Part shown: one piece after another, positions 33,974 to 47,238 of the stretch | Position numbering within the stretch: the stretch's first letter is position 1 | Layout of the letters: each line of letters starts with the position of its first letter | Source of the DNA: Strongylocentrotus purpuratus | Taxonomy: Eukaryota > Echinodermata > Echinoidea > Camarodonta > Strongylocentrotidae | Length of the DNA stretch: 64,000 nucleotides | Assembly (NCBI RefSeq): GCF_000002235.5 | Contig: NW_022145558.1 | Coordinates: 308,501-372,500 of the forward strand | Direction of reading: 5' to 3' | Notes under the pieces: generated by a model | Seen by the model: only the letters and a program-made list of their open reading frames with translations | What the model was told of the DNA's origin: nothing | The model's database searches: none | Position numbers and translations under genes: made by a program

Positions 33974-34564
33974 CCTGACACCCTGGAAAAGGACAACTAC
34001 AATGTAGTCGCCATACATGTAGATACAACTGGGAAGCACTGAAATGTCCATCTAGGATCTAATTACAGGGACGCATTAAACCTATTTCACAATTTCTACT
34101 CCACTTCCTCATCATCCAACCAACACCTTCCTGTCGAATCCTGTGCCGTTAGCAACGGCTGGTCTCAAGAGCGAGACATGTGTCAAATCGCCAGGGCAAC
34201 ACGACAGGCAAAACATCGCATCAAGTTCTTATAATGAGACATAGGCAATGTGCGGTGTTGAGATTCATCAGTGATGCAATCAAATTTTGTTTTCCTCGCT
34301 CGCTCGTGAGGCTCATCACTTATATTTAGAGAGTTAACCTGGCCTATTTCCGTGAAGGATGGATGACATCATCGTTGCCACTACCTGTCATCTTGAAAGG
34401 TATGTTCCACTCAAGGAGGAGGACACAGATTCAAATCCCCACAAGGCGCTTACCGGTACTGTCTTTACCCTAGGGGAATTAAAGGCATTGTAAGATACAC
34501 TGTATGTCAGTTGTCACATTGACAAAATAACAAATTGACTGAAATAACAGTATAATCGTATAAA

Positions 34565-34720
34565 CAGTCAAACCTGCTTTAGAGACCACCTGTCTAGAAA
34601 GACCACGTTTTTTGTTTCCCTCGAAAATGGTTTCTCATTTAAACATGTACTAAAGGAAGCTGCCTACAAAGACCAGTTCGAGGGTTTCCCTTGGGCGGTC
34701 GCTATAGACGGGTTTGACTG
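34565..34720. mobile_element. mariner-type MITE (TA target), copy 2
   Basis: Ends CAGTCAAACCTGCTTTAG and AGACGGGTTTGACTG, with TA on the right side. Confidence 0.65.
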
Positions 34721-36851
34721 TATAGTGATTTGTATTTCTTTCACCACCATGCAACATACATGGGTAGATATTAATTTTGAAACAACACAAATAGCCCCCC
34801 CCCCCCCCCCTGCAACAGAAGTACCATCAACCAGCACTACATTGACATCCGTCCCACAGTAACTGCTGCCGATGGACTATCTCTAGTATAGGGTCCAAGG
34901 TATTAAACAACTACCGGTATACCGTTTCTGAAACCCTAAAACTTGTGTGCTTTTTACACAAACACAATAAATGTGAAAATACACAAGTCTACAACGTACA
35001 GTGACAAGACAATCACATAATGTATACTTGCACAAATATGTTAATGGATCAAACAAAAATGTTGAATGAAATTAGAGGTCTGTAAAATTGCACAGGCATT
35101 TTAACGAGACTTACATTTTGTAAATTTGGCTTCTGTCACCCAATCATGAATTTCTTTTCACTTCCCGTTTATATCAAGAGTCATTTGCAAGTAATGTACA
35201 TGTACAATACCTATAATTTTGTACTTTGAACTTAGCAATGGAATGTCAGACAACAGTCATTTACAACCAGGAAAGAGGAAGAGAAAGGGAAGCAAAATAA
35301 CATGCACTGATGCATCGTGTCTATTCACTATGGGCAGTTCAGACTTCAGAACGTAATCCTTCCCGTTGTTTTCTACAGGGCTAGCATGCCATCCCATCGG
35401 TCGTGTTGACATGACATTCAGAGGGTCTTCGTTGACAATACGGGGACATGTCCAAAGAGCAACTCGGCTGCATTGATGTATACATTGCTAATATAGGTTA
35501 CAAGTATCATCATCATCATCATCACAAAGGTTATGGTAGTTGACCCACATGTGACCCACTGACTGTACAATGGTTTGTTTACACTCGTCAGTAAAACTCT
35601 ACTGTCAGTATACATGTAGTTACATGCAAAAATGTTAAACCTCTTCGATGCTGTTTGCATCCAAATTGTCAGGTCTTTACTAGTGAATGAGTTTTACTCT
35701 TTGTATTAGGCACGTTTTGGCTTACCATATACATGTATGATTTAGGAATTGTCTTCCTCACCAAATTCTATTTTGCCCAAAAGATTTCCCTACAATGCAA
35801 TGTGAATGATCACATGATGCTATTTTTTTGTTGTAACCAGCTTTCCATTTCACATTCATCGCATTTAAAATATCATACACTGTACAAATGTAGGTGATCT
35901 TTACAGCACACTTTGTTTGTACTCAATTCAGAGTTCCTCAGGAATTTTGTTAACATAAAAAATCTTTTGCAAATTGATCTTTGAGAAACAATCATTATCA
36001 AAAGATACATTTCCTGTATACCGCAAGCTTTAAAATCACCTCCACAAATACTCCAAGGCTTTGAGTATTTTAATCATCTGCACTTTGGACTATTGGTGTA
36101 GCACCGCATGGCAGTTTTTTTAGACTAAAAGAATAGCTACATGTTCGTGTACAGTGAGAACCAGTTTCTATTATTGGCTCCTCGAGAGGTACAGCCACAA
36201 ATCAAAGACTGGAGAGAGAGAGAGCGTTGGAGGTGCACGTCGCTCATGCATCTGACAGAGTTGCTGGCTCATAGTTTCCGCCATACTAAAGGCCTATTTC
36301 CGTTGCTTAATCTGTGCAACTATCGCATTGACTCTGGCTGGGCCCACGTTAACATACACGTGAATCATGTTTGGAGTCCAAACTCCAATGCAACGAGAAA
36401 TATACAATATCTCTCTCCCTGGTTACCTTTTGGGGAAACCACACAGGGAAGTCTCAACTTTGCTCTAAAACAAACAATTCAACACAAAAGGTTTACCCAT
36501 AAAAAAATAGGACAATGTTTAAATAATGCGATCCAAACAAAGAAGTTCATGTACTTTTTATTCTACACTGGCATATTTCCCAGTTCACTGCGCACTTATT
36601 AAACAATATTCACAACAAGAGGGAGGTCATTGTCCCCCCCCCCCCCCCTCCTGCCTCACCAATAAAATCAAGAAACCTGTGAAAATGAGTTGGCAAAACG
36701 TGCGATACATACAAAATTCATGTATGTACACAGGAAATATTCTATGCCAACTGTTCTATGGTAATAAGTGTTTTACTTTCATAAATCACTGTCATGTACT
36801 GAAACAGATGACAAGATATTGAATTCTAAAACAAGGGAAACGCTCTCGGCG

Positions 36852-37925
36852 GTCTCGCCTGCATAACGCAATTCAATATGATAAACCAGAACGTCAATGA
36901 CGTAGCGCTCATCCGCATCTCACAACAACAAATATCGTAAATTTTATGTGGTACACTTTTGAACTGGTCAAAAAATAGAAATTTGATGCCCTGGAAGGGA
37001 CATAATTTCATTTCATTTGCATAAAGTACCATAAATAATCAATGGAGCAAAATCTCACAATTCTGTGTAGAAGTTTATTGTTCCAAATTTAGCTCTACCA
37101 GATAAGGCAAAATCGGTCAAGAAATGAGGGAAAAGAAGCAATTTTTGTTATTTTTGGAATAAATTTGCATAAATTACCATAATTAATTAATGGAGAACAA
37201 TTTCAAAATTCTGTGTAGAAGTTTAGTGTACCAAAGTTAGCTCTACGATATAAAGCAAACCAAATCAAAATCGGTCGAGAAATGAAGGAGAAGAAGCCTT
37301 TTTTGTGATTTCGAATAAATTTGCATAAATTAGCATAGATAATGAATTTCACGATTCTGTGTAGAAATTTTAAATCCCCTCCTAGCCCTATCATATGAAA
37401 CAATCAGAATCAAAATCGGTTGAAAAATAACGAAGAAGAAGCATTTTGAAAATCTTAATGTTGATGCCACAACAAAGTTTAAGTTTGTTGACCTTAAATG
37501 GCCTTTGACCTTAACTTAGTGACCTGAAATTCTACTCACAGGATTGGGGAGACTCGATAACCCTATAGTCCAAGTTTCATTGACTAAGAACTTATACTTT
37601 CAAAATTATATCAAAAATTCGAAAACTTAACCTTAGGTTAAGTTTTCGATGATGATGCTACAACATAGTCCAAGTCTGTTGACCTGAAATGACCTTTTAC
37701 CTTGACTTTGTGATCTGAAATTCTACTCACATGATTGGGGATACTTGATTACCCTATAGTCAAAGTTTCATTGACTAAGAACTTATACTTTAAAAATTAT
37801 ACCAAAAATTCAAAAACTTAACCTTAGGTTAAGTTTTTGATGTTGACGCCGTCGCCGTCGCCGTCGCCGCCGCCGTCACCGGAAAAGCGGCGCCTATGTC
37901 TCGCTTTTTGCTACGCAGGCGAGAC
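36852..37925. mobile_element. Composite non-coding element with internal tandem arrays
   Basis: Bounded by GTCTCGCCTGC (36852-36862) and its inverse GCAGGCGAGAC (37915-37925). Inside: three ~140-bp units with CAATTCTGTGTAGAAGTTTA and CAAAATCGGT(C/T), then two ~200-bp units with TTGACCT and ACCTTAGGTTAAGTTTT, then a (CGCCGT)n run at 37848-37880. No open frame of note. The terminal GGCGCCTATGTCTCGCTTTT resembles repeats I know from marine invertebrates; class unknown. Confidence 0.75.
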
Positions 37926-38280
37926 AACGAGACAAAAAACTATCATCATTGTGGAGGGATAGAGAAAAAATGAAGAGGAAATTGGATCACTCTACAGCAT
38001 TGGGGGAAAATCTGTAATTCAAAAATCGATGTTTTTCTGAACTTTTGATTATACAGTGATACAAACTAATTTGCTATACTGGTATAATATAACGCTGTAA
38101 TATTGATACCGCTATAAGTACATTTTGGATGGATAATAGCATGTTAGAATCACTAATTTTGACATGTCAAGATACGCAAATTTCCAGGCTAATCGATTTC
38201 TTTAAAATCATTGTACAACTGAAGAAACCTGACAAAATGAAATTTTCTCTCATAAAGTAAAGAGGCCAATACTGAGACTA

Positions 38281-38300
38281 TGACCTTTGACCCTTGACCC
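38281..38300 (+). promoter_or_regulatory. Triple nuclear-receptor half-site cluster
   Basis: TGACCTTTGACCCTTGACCC contains three TGACC(T/C) half-sites at one-base spacing (DR1-like on the minus strand). Could be chance; no gene start is close. Confidence 0.3.
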
Positions 38301-38737
38301 AGTGATCAAGCCAGGCAATTATCAAAACTTTCTTTTCCATGCTTATGGTATAGTGCACAATCATTCACTCATGCAAATGGTGGAGCACAACTGATCATGC
38401 ATATATGCATTTACATGTACGTGATCAATAAGACCTGCTGGATACCCACTTACAAAAAGGGGAGGGGGGACTTAAGCAATGATTAAGAAAAAAAAAAGAT
38501 TAAGAAAAAAAAAGATGAAGAAAACATTCCAAAATATCCTGTCAGACACGACTACCCACTCCATAAGGATGCTTGACAATGCCCTGTAGACACCCTGTAA
38601 AATACATGAACAACAGAAAAAGTATCTATAGCATTGACCATCGCTGAGGTTTGTCAGAAAACATCAGCGCGAAGGGACGCGTAGTATGCAATTAGACAAT
38701 CCAAATCCTGCCATAATAATTCCAAACCAGACAGAAG

Positions 38738-39010
38738 CATACCTGCCAACATTTGAAAATAAGAAATCTGCACTCTAACCATGGTCGTGTACATGTAGGC
38801 AGCGGCAGTGTACTGGCAATACGCAGTAAAGCTGTACAAAAAAGGGAATACAAATCCGCTGTTTGATTGTGCAGCCATTTAAAGTACGCAATATGCAAAT
38901 TCTCAAATCGCGACAGATGATAAAACAAGATAAATTTTGCTTTACAAAAATAAAATATAAATATTTCAGAATTTTTGAAAATCAGAATATTGAGAATTTT
39001 TAGGAAAAAG
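38738..39010. mobile_element. hAT-type MITE, CATACCTGCCAAC family, partial copy
   Basis: Starts GCATACCTGCCAACATTTGA and follows the 18954 copy through TTGTGCAGCC and AATCAGAATATT; the right terminus is missing. Confidence 0.6.
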
Positions 39011-40135
39011 AAATTAGAGGCCCGATTAATCTCAAGTCCTGATTATCCATCTTGAAAGGGATCCCCCCCCCCCAAAAAAAAAAATGTGGATATAAAAATA
39101 GCAACCAAGTGAACTAACCAAATCAATTCAACAACAACAAAAAATAATAGCAACTTGGAGAAAGAGGGGGTCTTAGAAGTTCTCAATCTGGCACTTTGGT
39201 TTAATCGGTGATGGAGTAAGAGCCACGAGGGAGCAAGGAAAAACAAAAAAGAAATAACGATAACACACTGCCTTTCTCCAACAAATATTACACAAGGTAT
39301 ACATCCCAGGGTCCACTTATCCAACTGTCAAACTTCAACAAATAGTGATAGTAACAAACAGATAAAATGAAAATAATGAAACAGAAAAGTTCAAATGACC
39401 AAGAGCCAGGTCCAAATACAAAATCAAAATGCTACCTACATAAAAAGAAAATGACAGAGCCCTTGGAATAACAGGGGTACATGTACCGGTTGGTTTTACG
39501 GTACAATGCCGGAAAAGAAAGCTACAGACTCATGTGTTCTGTACAAACAATACAAATCTTGAAAAGACCTGAAAAGGCAAAAGCCTGAAAACTGGCATCG
39601 CTGAAACAAAACTTATCTTTCAAAAGAAAAGTGCCCTTATGGCCAAAGAATATGCAAATGAACTGAACAAAGATATGCTTTTCCAAATAATAAGTCGCAA
39701 AGATTTCAGGTTGACTATCGAAAAAAGGCCCAAATAAAAACTGCACATGACGGGGGAAAGTCTTATCGATCACAAAAAACAAAGAGTTAGCATATCAAGC
39801 AAGATACAAATGGATTTCATTCATATGTTGGTACCAAGACAAGACAATGATACTATTACTATACTCACATCATTGCAAATGCTTCGCTGCGATTATTTTC
39901 CGCTCACTGCCCCCGGGCTGACAGAGTTACTGAGCCCCCAAAATAGATCGAGCTACACAGACAGGATAGATCCTAAGGACGGGTAATGGATGATGAAGGA
40001 AGCCACAGATAGGTAAGCGTGCAGGCAGGCAGGAGTTGGGAAATGGAGAAGAAAAATGACGGGAAAAGGAGAAAGAAACGGCACACTAATGAAATGACAG
40101 TTAGCAAGGCTTTTTAAGACAAACTGCTAAAGAGA

Positions 40136-40473
40136 ATAGAGGGGTGAAGTGTGACGTCATCAAAAGTCTAATTTTAGAATTTCTCAATTTTTTTCTTCAT
40201 TTTCCGAAAGAGCATCAAAAATAATGTCCAAAACCAATTGAATATGTAAGTATTGCCTGAGATATTACCATCTGAATAAATAGCTGTGTTATTTTGCTCT
40301 GGTTCATAACATTACGAGCCAGAGCAAAATAACACTGAACTCCTATAGGAAACCTTTTTCAATTGGTTTTCAACATTTGGACATTATTTTGATGCTTTTT
40401 TGGAAAATGAAGAAAAAGTTGAGAAATTCTAAAAGTAGATTTTTATGATGTCACAAGCTTCAGTACTCTATAG
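40136..40473. mobile_element. Foldback MITE, arms ~135 bases
   Basis: TGTGACGTCATCAAAAGTCT at the left pairs imperfectly with the TTTATGATGTCACA end. The core is a second palindrome, TTATTTTGCTCTGG against CCAGAGCAAAATAA. Arms diverged by several small changes. Confidence 0.75.
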
Positions 40474-41016
40474 GAAATCCAACCATAAGATATATGAATG
40501 TGCTAGTGCTAGGGATAGGATAGTAAAAGAGCCATTGTGAACACCACAGATTGCTTGCATACTTGGGAGAGTCCAAATGATCTACTACATGCTTAAAGTT
40601 GCTCAAGCGTGGGTATATAGAGGGCAGCACACGGTATATGCACAGGAACATTAATACTAATTTGCTCAGTATTATGTAGTGATCGGGAGTGATCGCCAGG
40701 TTGCCTACTTCACAAATGACTATATACCCACGCATGAACATCTTTAAGAGCAGGATAGGGGCACAGAAGAAAAGTAAACATTGAAATTTGAATGTAGTAG
40801 TATATGGTGATACATTATATGAGAAGTAACTTGCAACATTTGAGAACACGAAAAACATGAATTCACTGAACTACATTGCACATTACACGTAACGATCACA
40901 ATTCTCTCCACCTTTCCCCCCTCTCCATTTCCGGACCAAAAATTTATGACTCAAAGAGAAAAAAGGGGAATAATTCAAACAGGCATTCTTTAAACCTCAC
41001 ATTCATGTTACTCAGA

Positions 41017-41295
41017 GGTGTCGTAGTATAGTGAATACGTCACCGGACTGTTGATCACACGGTTTGCGATTCTTGTCCCGCCGTGACACTATTGTCCTTT
41101 AGCAAGACATTAATCTACATTTGCCACTCTCCACCCAGGTCAAGTAACCCACTACCCAGTCAGAACACACTCCTTGAATGCTTTAGCGCCTTATTGTGGC
41201 AGCTCAGCTACAGCCACAGCAATAATATACCTTGTATTAAGCGCAGTAGTGTATTCATATAGTAGCTGCGCTATATAAATTGACCTTCATCATTG
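41017..41295 (+). mobile_element. tRNA-derived SINE
   Basis: The head GGTGTCGTAGTATAGTG resembles an A box and GGTTTGCGATTC a B box; the body carries CACCCAGGTCAAGT and AGCTGCGCTATATAAATTG with a tail ending CTTCATCATT. Pieces of the same body occur inverted at 41765-41830 and 60105-60245. Confidence 0.75.
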
Positions 41296-42649
41296 TAAAA
41301 CCTTACCACATCACTTTTAACTGTATGTGATGTTCTACAGACTACACTGCACATGTATACAGCCGACTAAATGGTACATGGACATGTTCATAGGTAATTC
41401 ATACTTTCTACATCTACCTGTTCCCCCTTGCATTAAGCCCGCCATTATATTGGCAGGGCTCCTGTACCGTAAATTCCCCAAGATTGCGAAGCAAGTGCAA
41501 CTCTTAATTCCAGAAGGGGAAGGCCCAATTTGCGACTTCCCTTGACATCATTCTTTCAGTAGTCTCACATTTTCAGACCACCGCACCCAAATCCAAATTC
41601 AAGGGAAAAGGTCAGAATATCTGCTATAGAATCACAGATGATGATAATCCCTTCTTGGACGGCACATTTGTAACAGTGACATCCAATTGCACTTCAAAAG
41701 AGCTTTTGAAATGACCCTGGTATTCGCCCCAGCAATCTAATCAACGCCAAGTGAATTTCCGTGAATAATCTAACCAGGTACCCATATACCTAACCTGGGT
41801 CAAGTGTGGCAAATATTGATTAATGTCCGACAGAATGTAATTAATTGTAAAAACTTCTGGTTTTCAAATAAGCCACAAATATAAAACACCCTAAAAAAGA
41901 AAGGTACGACTGTGTGTATGAAATATGAGTGGTATTGAACATTTTTAAGTTTTGGCTCAAGAAAACACCAAGTCATTCATTCAAGGAGGTAATCCTTGAA
42001 TGAGACTATACCTGTTCCTTACACAGTCTTGCCACTAGATGGAGCTGTAGAGAGTAATTCTAATCACTGCATGGATCTTACATGTAGGTAATGAATGGAA
42101 AGGCAAAACTTTTGATAGGGGCGATGGACACAGCATTGTTTTACTTGTACTTCAATATGAATCTGCATGGGTATAATAAGGAATCAGAAATTTGAAATTA
42201 AAACAAAATTTTTTCATGAATTTGGACTTCAAAAGAAATGCATGAAAACCATCCACTCCCTCCTTTAATCAGCTGGCACACGTTCAGTACTGGTAGCAAT
42301 TTAGGTATCAAGGCTTTTAGAATGATGTGGCGCATAAAGCAATTTTCTCATTTTTTTTTATTTTTTAAAGCAGTTATGAAAGTAGTGAAAAGGATACACA
42401 CACATCACATGTAACCTACTATTTGTCAACATATAAATGATGTATAGACTGAAATGTTGATACCATTATTGTAACTTTTTTTCATTTATTGAACAAGAAC
42501 TAAACATTTCATCTTTCTGAAGGCTGTGAGTGTGAACCGTTTCCTATATTTATACATGTACATGATTATGTATTCACCATGGAATTTAACCTTTTCTTCG
42601 TTTTTTTACCTACAAATTGGACATACATGTAGTACCTTTAAAGTTTAAG

Positions 42650-43390
42650 GTTTTTCTCAAGTTTAAGTCTTACTTAAGTTTGAAAAATTCTCATTTTCGT
42701 CATATTTAAAGATAAAGGCGAGTTCTGGTAACGCATTGCCTTGTGAAAGAAAAGGTGTGGAATGCATCAGAAAAAGTTGATTATGTAGCATGTAAGTATT
42801 GGTGTGTACTGCACGGTTCTGGAGTCATCAAATTCATAACAAATTTGGCTCAGTCTTGGTAAAGTAACGAGCACACTACACAGAAAATGTATATGGGACA
42901 ACACAAATGGTGTCGGGGCTATTACTACTTGATTTCCTTATCTTTGTATGCTCATTACTCAGCCAGTATACATTTTCTTCCAAAATTGTTTGGCACATGA
43001 CATTTATTTGTAATCTTGAACATTCAGTGTAAGTTTTGTTAGATTCTGTGAGAATTGATTTTTCTTTTTTTTTAACCAGAACTCAAGTTTATCTTTAAGG
43101 TACAAACTGGCAAGTTGTACTGAAACAATTGTTGATTTTTCTATTTAATGTGTGTACCTATGCTAAGAGTGTGTCACTTATGTGTGAAGTGCGTCACCTG
43201 TTTAATTAAAGCACGACATGTCACTGTCAGTGTGTCATATTACATAGAGGTCTATTGGCTCTGTCATAGCGCTCTCTACTTATAAAGTGAGCCCTCTCTT
43301 GCTTAAATTCGAAACTGCTCGATCGGCCAACGAGAGCGCGTTATTTGATTTTATCTCACCGTACAGCGCTCAATGCATAAAGTTCTATGT
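42650..43390. repeat. Segmental duplication, copy 1 (interrupted by a MITE)
   Basis: ATTCTCATTTTCGTCATATT, then a MITE, then ~280 bases ending ACAGCGCTCAATGC. The uninterrupted relative is at 43920-44250. Confidence 0.7.
42710..43094. mobile_element. piggyBac-type MITE family A inside duplication copy 1
   Basis: TTAA at 42706-42709 and 43095-43098. Ends AGATAAAGGCGAGTTCTGG and CCAGAACTCAAGTTTATCT. The sister segment lacks it, so both ends are defined by an empty site. Confidence 0.85.
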
Positions 43391-43919
43391 GTGGGTTGGG
43401 TGTCCGGACACTTACCAAACAAAATCTAAGACTTCTGATTTGCCTTCGGATTTAACAGAAAATATTTATCAAATAGCAACAGGAATAATAATATTGTCCA
43501 ACATAACTTAAAAGATTTATGAAATATTGCCTGTAAACTTCTTTAAATTGTCATTTTAAATGATTAAACCAATTGTCCGGACACACCTCTGGATATATTA
43601 CTTACTAGTAGACCAGCGCAAACATTGCTTCATCTCCCATGTAGAACATTAGCTTACATTTAACGCATGCGCAAATCGTTCATCCGATCTCAGCAAATCA
43701 CAGCCTCATTTTACTAAACTGGCGCAGATAAGGGCCCTTCTTTTTGGCTTTCGCTGTCTTCCATTTACTCAATGCTATAAGATATTTGTGCGAGGAGCAA
43801 GCTTGTGATTTTTCTTTTTTTCTATACCAAACTTATGATATTTCAGTCAACCCTCTACTATTTGTTATGATTTTTTACTTAAATTTAAGTCTTACGCAAC
43901 CACTGTAGGCCTACGCAAC

Positions 43920-44250
43920 AATTTTTCAAGTTTGAACAATTCTCATTTTCGTCATATTTTTAAGGTCAAAACTGGAAATTTATTCTGAGATGTTCATTGA
44001 TTTTTCTATTTTATGTGTGCAATGCTGTGTTTGCGTCAGTTATGTGTCAATTGCGTCACCTGTTTAAAGCATGACATGTCAAAATCTCTGTGGTGTGACG
44101 TAATAATAATATTACGTATTGACATTGCCATTGAACTAAAATTGCGCTTAAATAGGTCCTCTCTCACTTAAATTCGAAGCCCCTCGGGCGGATCGACCAA
44201 TGAATGAGAGCGCCTAAACTCACTGTACAGCGCTCAATGCGCAAAGTTCA
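43920..44250. repeat. Segmental duplication, copy 2 (no MITE)
   Basis: Reads CGTCATATTTTTAAGGTCAA straight through, then GCGTCACCTGTTTAAAGCATGACATGTC and CACTGTACAGCGCTCAATGC, matching copy 1 at an older level of divergence. Confidence 0.7.
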
Positions 44251-45079
44251 TCGTGCCTCCCTCCCACTGTCCAAGTCATCTCGATTCTTGTCAAAGTCAA
44301 ACACACAATCATTTGCGCAAGCGCTTCGTAGTCTACTAATTGTTACATCGTAATTTGTAGCACTCAACCACTCCTCCCCACATCAAGAATACGCTACATG
44401 CCTGCAAAAGATCCAAACCCATTTAACCCTACACTTTTAACTCGGCCCAGAGCATGTAACAACTAGTAAAGTGACCCGTTTTTAACTTGGTCAAGGCAGT
44501 GCAACACGACAGCCGATATTTACTCGGCCGGTCCGCCTCCGTGGAACGACATGCACCGGTGACCAAACACGCCCGCTCAGCACATGACACCCACAACACA
44601 AACGGTAGCCAAAATGTTTTTAGAACAGACCCAACAGTTTATTTCATATCCCACAAGACTGGGAATCATTTGAAAGCATTCAACTCCTACATGAGAACAT
44701 CGATAACATGAAGATAATTTATTCCGCCTATTTATACTTACAATAAACAAGAAAAACGTGAATCAATGAAGGGTCTAAGTTAAGATTTCTCAATGTTTAC
44801 GTGAGGGAGTGCGTGTTGCGTCGTCTTTTTACGGTTCCCCCATTGAATCCTCGCGTTTACGGACATCTACGAACGTTACAGCATGCATGCAACAACACTC
44901 GGTAATTCAGTTTTCCAGTTCGGAAGTGATCACTTCGAAGCAACAATGCACACCTTATCATATGATTTCAAATATGATACTAACTCAGAAAAATTATTTC
45001 ATTATTGAAGTTTATCCAGGGTTAATATGCTCTCTCAGACTTCATCAATTGAGGTTGAATGGGTGTTGACACTATTTTA

Positions 45080-45230
45080 GTGCACCGGTGAAGCGCCAAA
45101 AGTTGCAACGATCGCGAAGTTCAAAATGGCGAATAGGTGAGATAATGTATGTAGCATCCCATAATACTCTGCTCCAATCACGTGTGAGGCTAAGGTCGTT
45201 CCCAAAATGACGTCATACTACGAGTATATT
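45080..45230. promoter_or_regulatory. Candidate promoter: YY1-type site, E-box and CRE
   Basis: AAAATGGCGAATAG followed by GTGAGA near 45124-45144 (YY1-like motif and donor-like edge, plus strand), ATCACGTG near 45178, and a full CRE palindrome TGACGTCA at 45208-45215. CpG density is raised locally. It could drive a 5' non-coding exon of SINHCAF (plus) or PPP6R (minus); neither is shown. Confidence 0.4.
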
Positions 45231-46499
45231 CTGTGTACAGATTGTAAACATCATAAAGTTTTTGAATTTCACAGTGATTATTTTAACAGGTTTAGATAAT
45301 CTGATTTCGCATTTCGTATAAAATAGACATCACATATTATACAGACACTACCACTACCAGCTCGCACGTCCTGTGGTGAACCAAAGACCCAAGGGACAGT
45401 CGCCGTCAACCCAACCTGGCGCCTCGGGGTGTGATCCTATATTTTACCTGACAGTAACTTACTTACCAGTAGATGAATAGGAGAAAGGTAGAAAGAAAAT
45501 CAGAGACAAAAGAATTAATAAGAACATAATAAAAAGGAAGACAAATTCAAAAGAAATAGGACTTACAAACTGGCTGCTAGATTTTTTTTTTTTTTTTTTA
45601 CCAGTACTGGAGTTTATCTTTAATGATGGTTGTGGTGCAAAGTATTGGTGATGATAATGATGGTACTGGTTTTGATGATGATGATAATGATGAACAGAGA
45701 CGAGTCTAGTGACCAGAGAGGCATGCCATAATATCTCTGTTCTGACAACAAAAACACTGATAGGTCATCAGCTTTTTCCAATTGTGCCTTAATAAAACTC
45801 AAAGATGTTCTATTTGATTATTTGAAAGGGTAAGAATAAGTCAAATCATAAAGAAACCTATGAAGCCATTCGAACCTATGCTACATGTAATTACATATAT
45901 TCCTTTATGAACAAATATTAATATAGGCCTGTGCTTTTAATCAAAACCCGAAATCACAAACGGTTACTTTTTCTACATGTATGTTTGGATTAGAGAGTTC
46001 CATTACTTTTTTTAAATTGAGAATTATCGATTTACTTTTGCGTCTTTTTTGTATACCCCTATAATAAATTATCGATAATAATAATTGTCGAGGAACAAAA
46101 TTATTTAAAGTCGGAGCGCTTGATGTCGTTTTTCTTTATCGAGGGAGTTGTGAGTCTAACTCTCTGCTTTATCATTGAAAACTGTCATTTTTAGATGATT
46201 TCAGGCCAGTTGGCTGACTAGATACCACTTTTTAAGTAGGCATAATTATGATGCCTAATCACACAATCAGCCTTTGTGTGAAAGGGCACGCCGCTCCACT
46301 ATTGCCCATAAAGCTAGAACGCATTTTTGTTTCTATACCTCTTTTCATAAAATGACTGTTTCAATAGAAAAGTTTGGTTTTATATCTTTTCATGATTTTA
46401 TTTATCACTGCAAATAGTCATAGAGTCTAGAGATTGATATGAAAACTAAACTTTTTTAAGAATAAATCATACATAAATCATACTGTCACAATCATTTCA

Positions 46500-47207
46500 T
46501 GAAAGAGGTCCGACATGAAAGGAGGGGCCCCGCCCCCCCCCCTCCCCCGAGAAAAAAACCGTGTAAAAACACGCTAATTTTACCTTCTTATGGAGATCCC
46601 CCCCTTCCGCTTAAGGGGGAAGGGGTGCGATTTTTCAAATTTTCGAGGGCCAAAAAGAAAGAAATGTGCTCACTTATACCCCCCCCCCCTCCCATTCCCC
46701 CCTCTCCCCTAACTGAGCGAATTTTCGGCAGGCGCGATTTTCTAATTTTCGGGAGCAAAAAAAAAGAAAAAAATGTGCTCACTACACCACCCCCCCCCCC
46801 CCCCCCCCCCCCTGAAAAATTTGAAAAAGTGCAAACAAAATGTATAGCAAATACTGACTAAAGACTGCAACACACTTTTAGGCTCTGGATGGCTCAAAGG
46901 GTGCAGTGTTTAGACAAACAAAAATGCAAAAATCTTCTCGCTCGGGAGCTACGCTACGCTCCCTCGTATCCTTCAAGATGTACAAGTAGATATTGTAAAA
47001 CAGTGAAGTGTGTACAAATTACATTGCTTGTTTTTATACTAGTTTTGCGTAGGAATGCAATTTGTTCATACAACATGAAACTTCAAACACGTGAGGGGGT
47101 AGTCACTTCCGACTTTCGACTCCTTTACCCCTCTCGTTCACTGTGGTCCCTCGCACTGGCGTTCTGATGGGATGGGGCTTGGGAGAAAGTTACCCCACCC
47201 CTCCCCC

Positions 47208-47238
<31 letters not shown>

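Larger units (their letters stand above)
31332..45070. other. Upstream of PPP6R exon 1: first intron or intergenic
   Basis: The acceptor on exon 1 implies a non-coding exon somewhere here or further right, but none could be fixed from sequence alone. Parts not covered by the elements listed (31332-33821, 33974-34564, 34721-36851, 39011-40135, 41296-42650) show no recognisable gene. Confidence 0.5.

Noticed and set aside
36141-36602. 153-codon open frame on the plus strand
   Set aside because: No recognisable domain and no splice or codon support; it lies in repeat-rich intergenic sequence and looks like chance.
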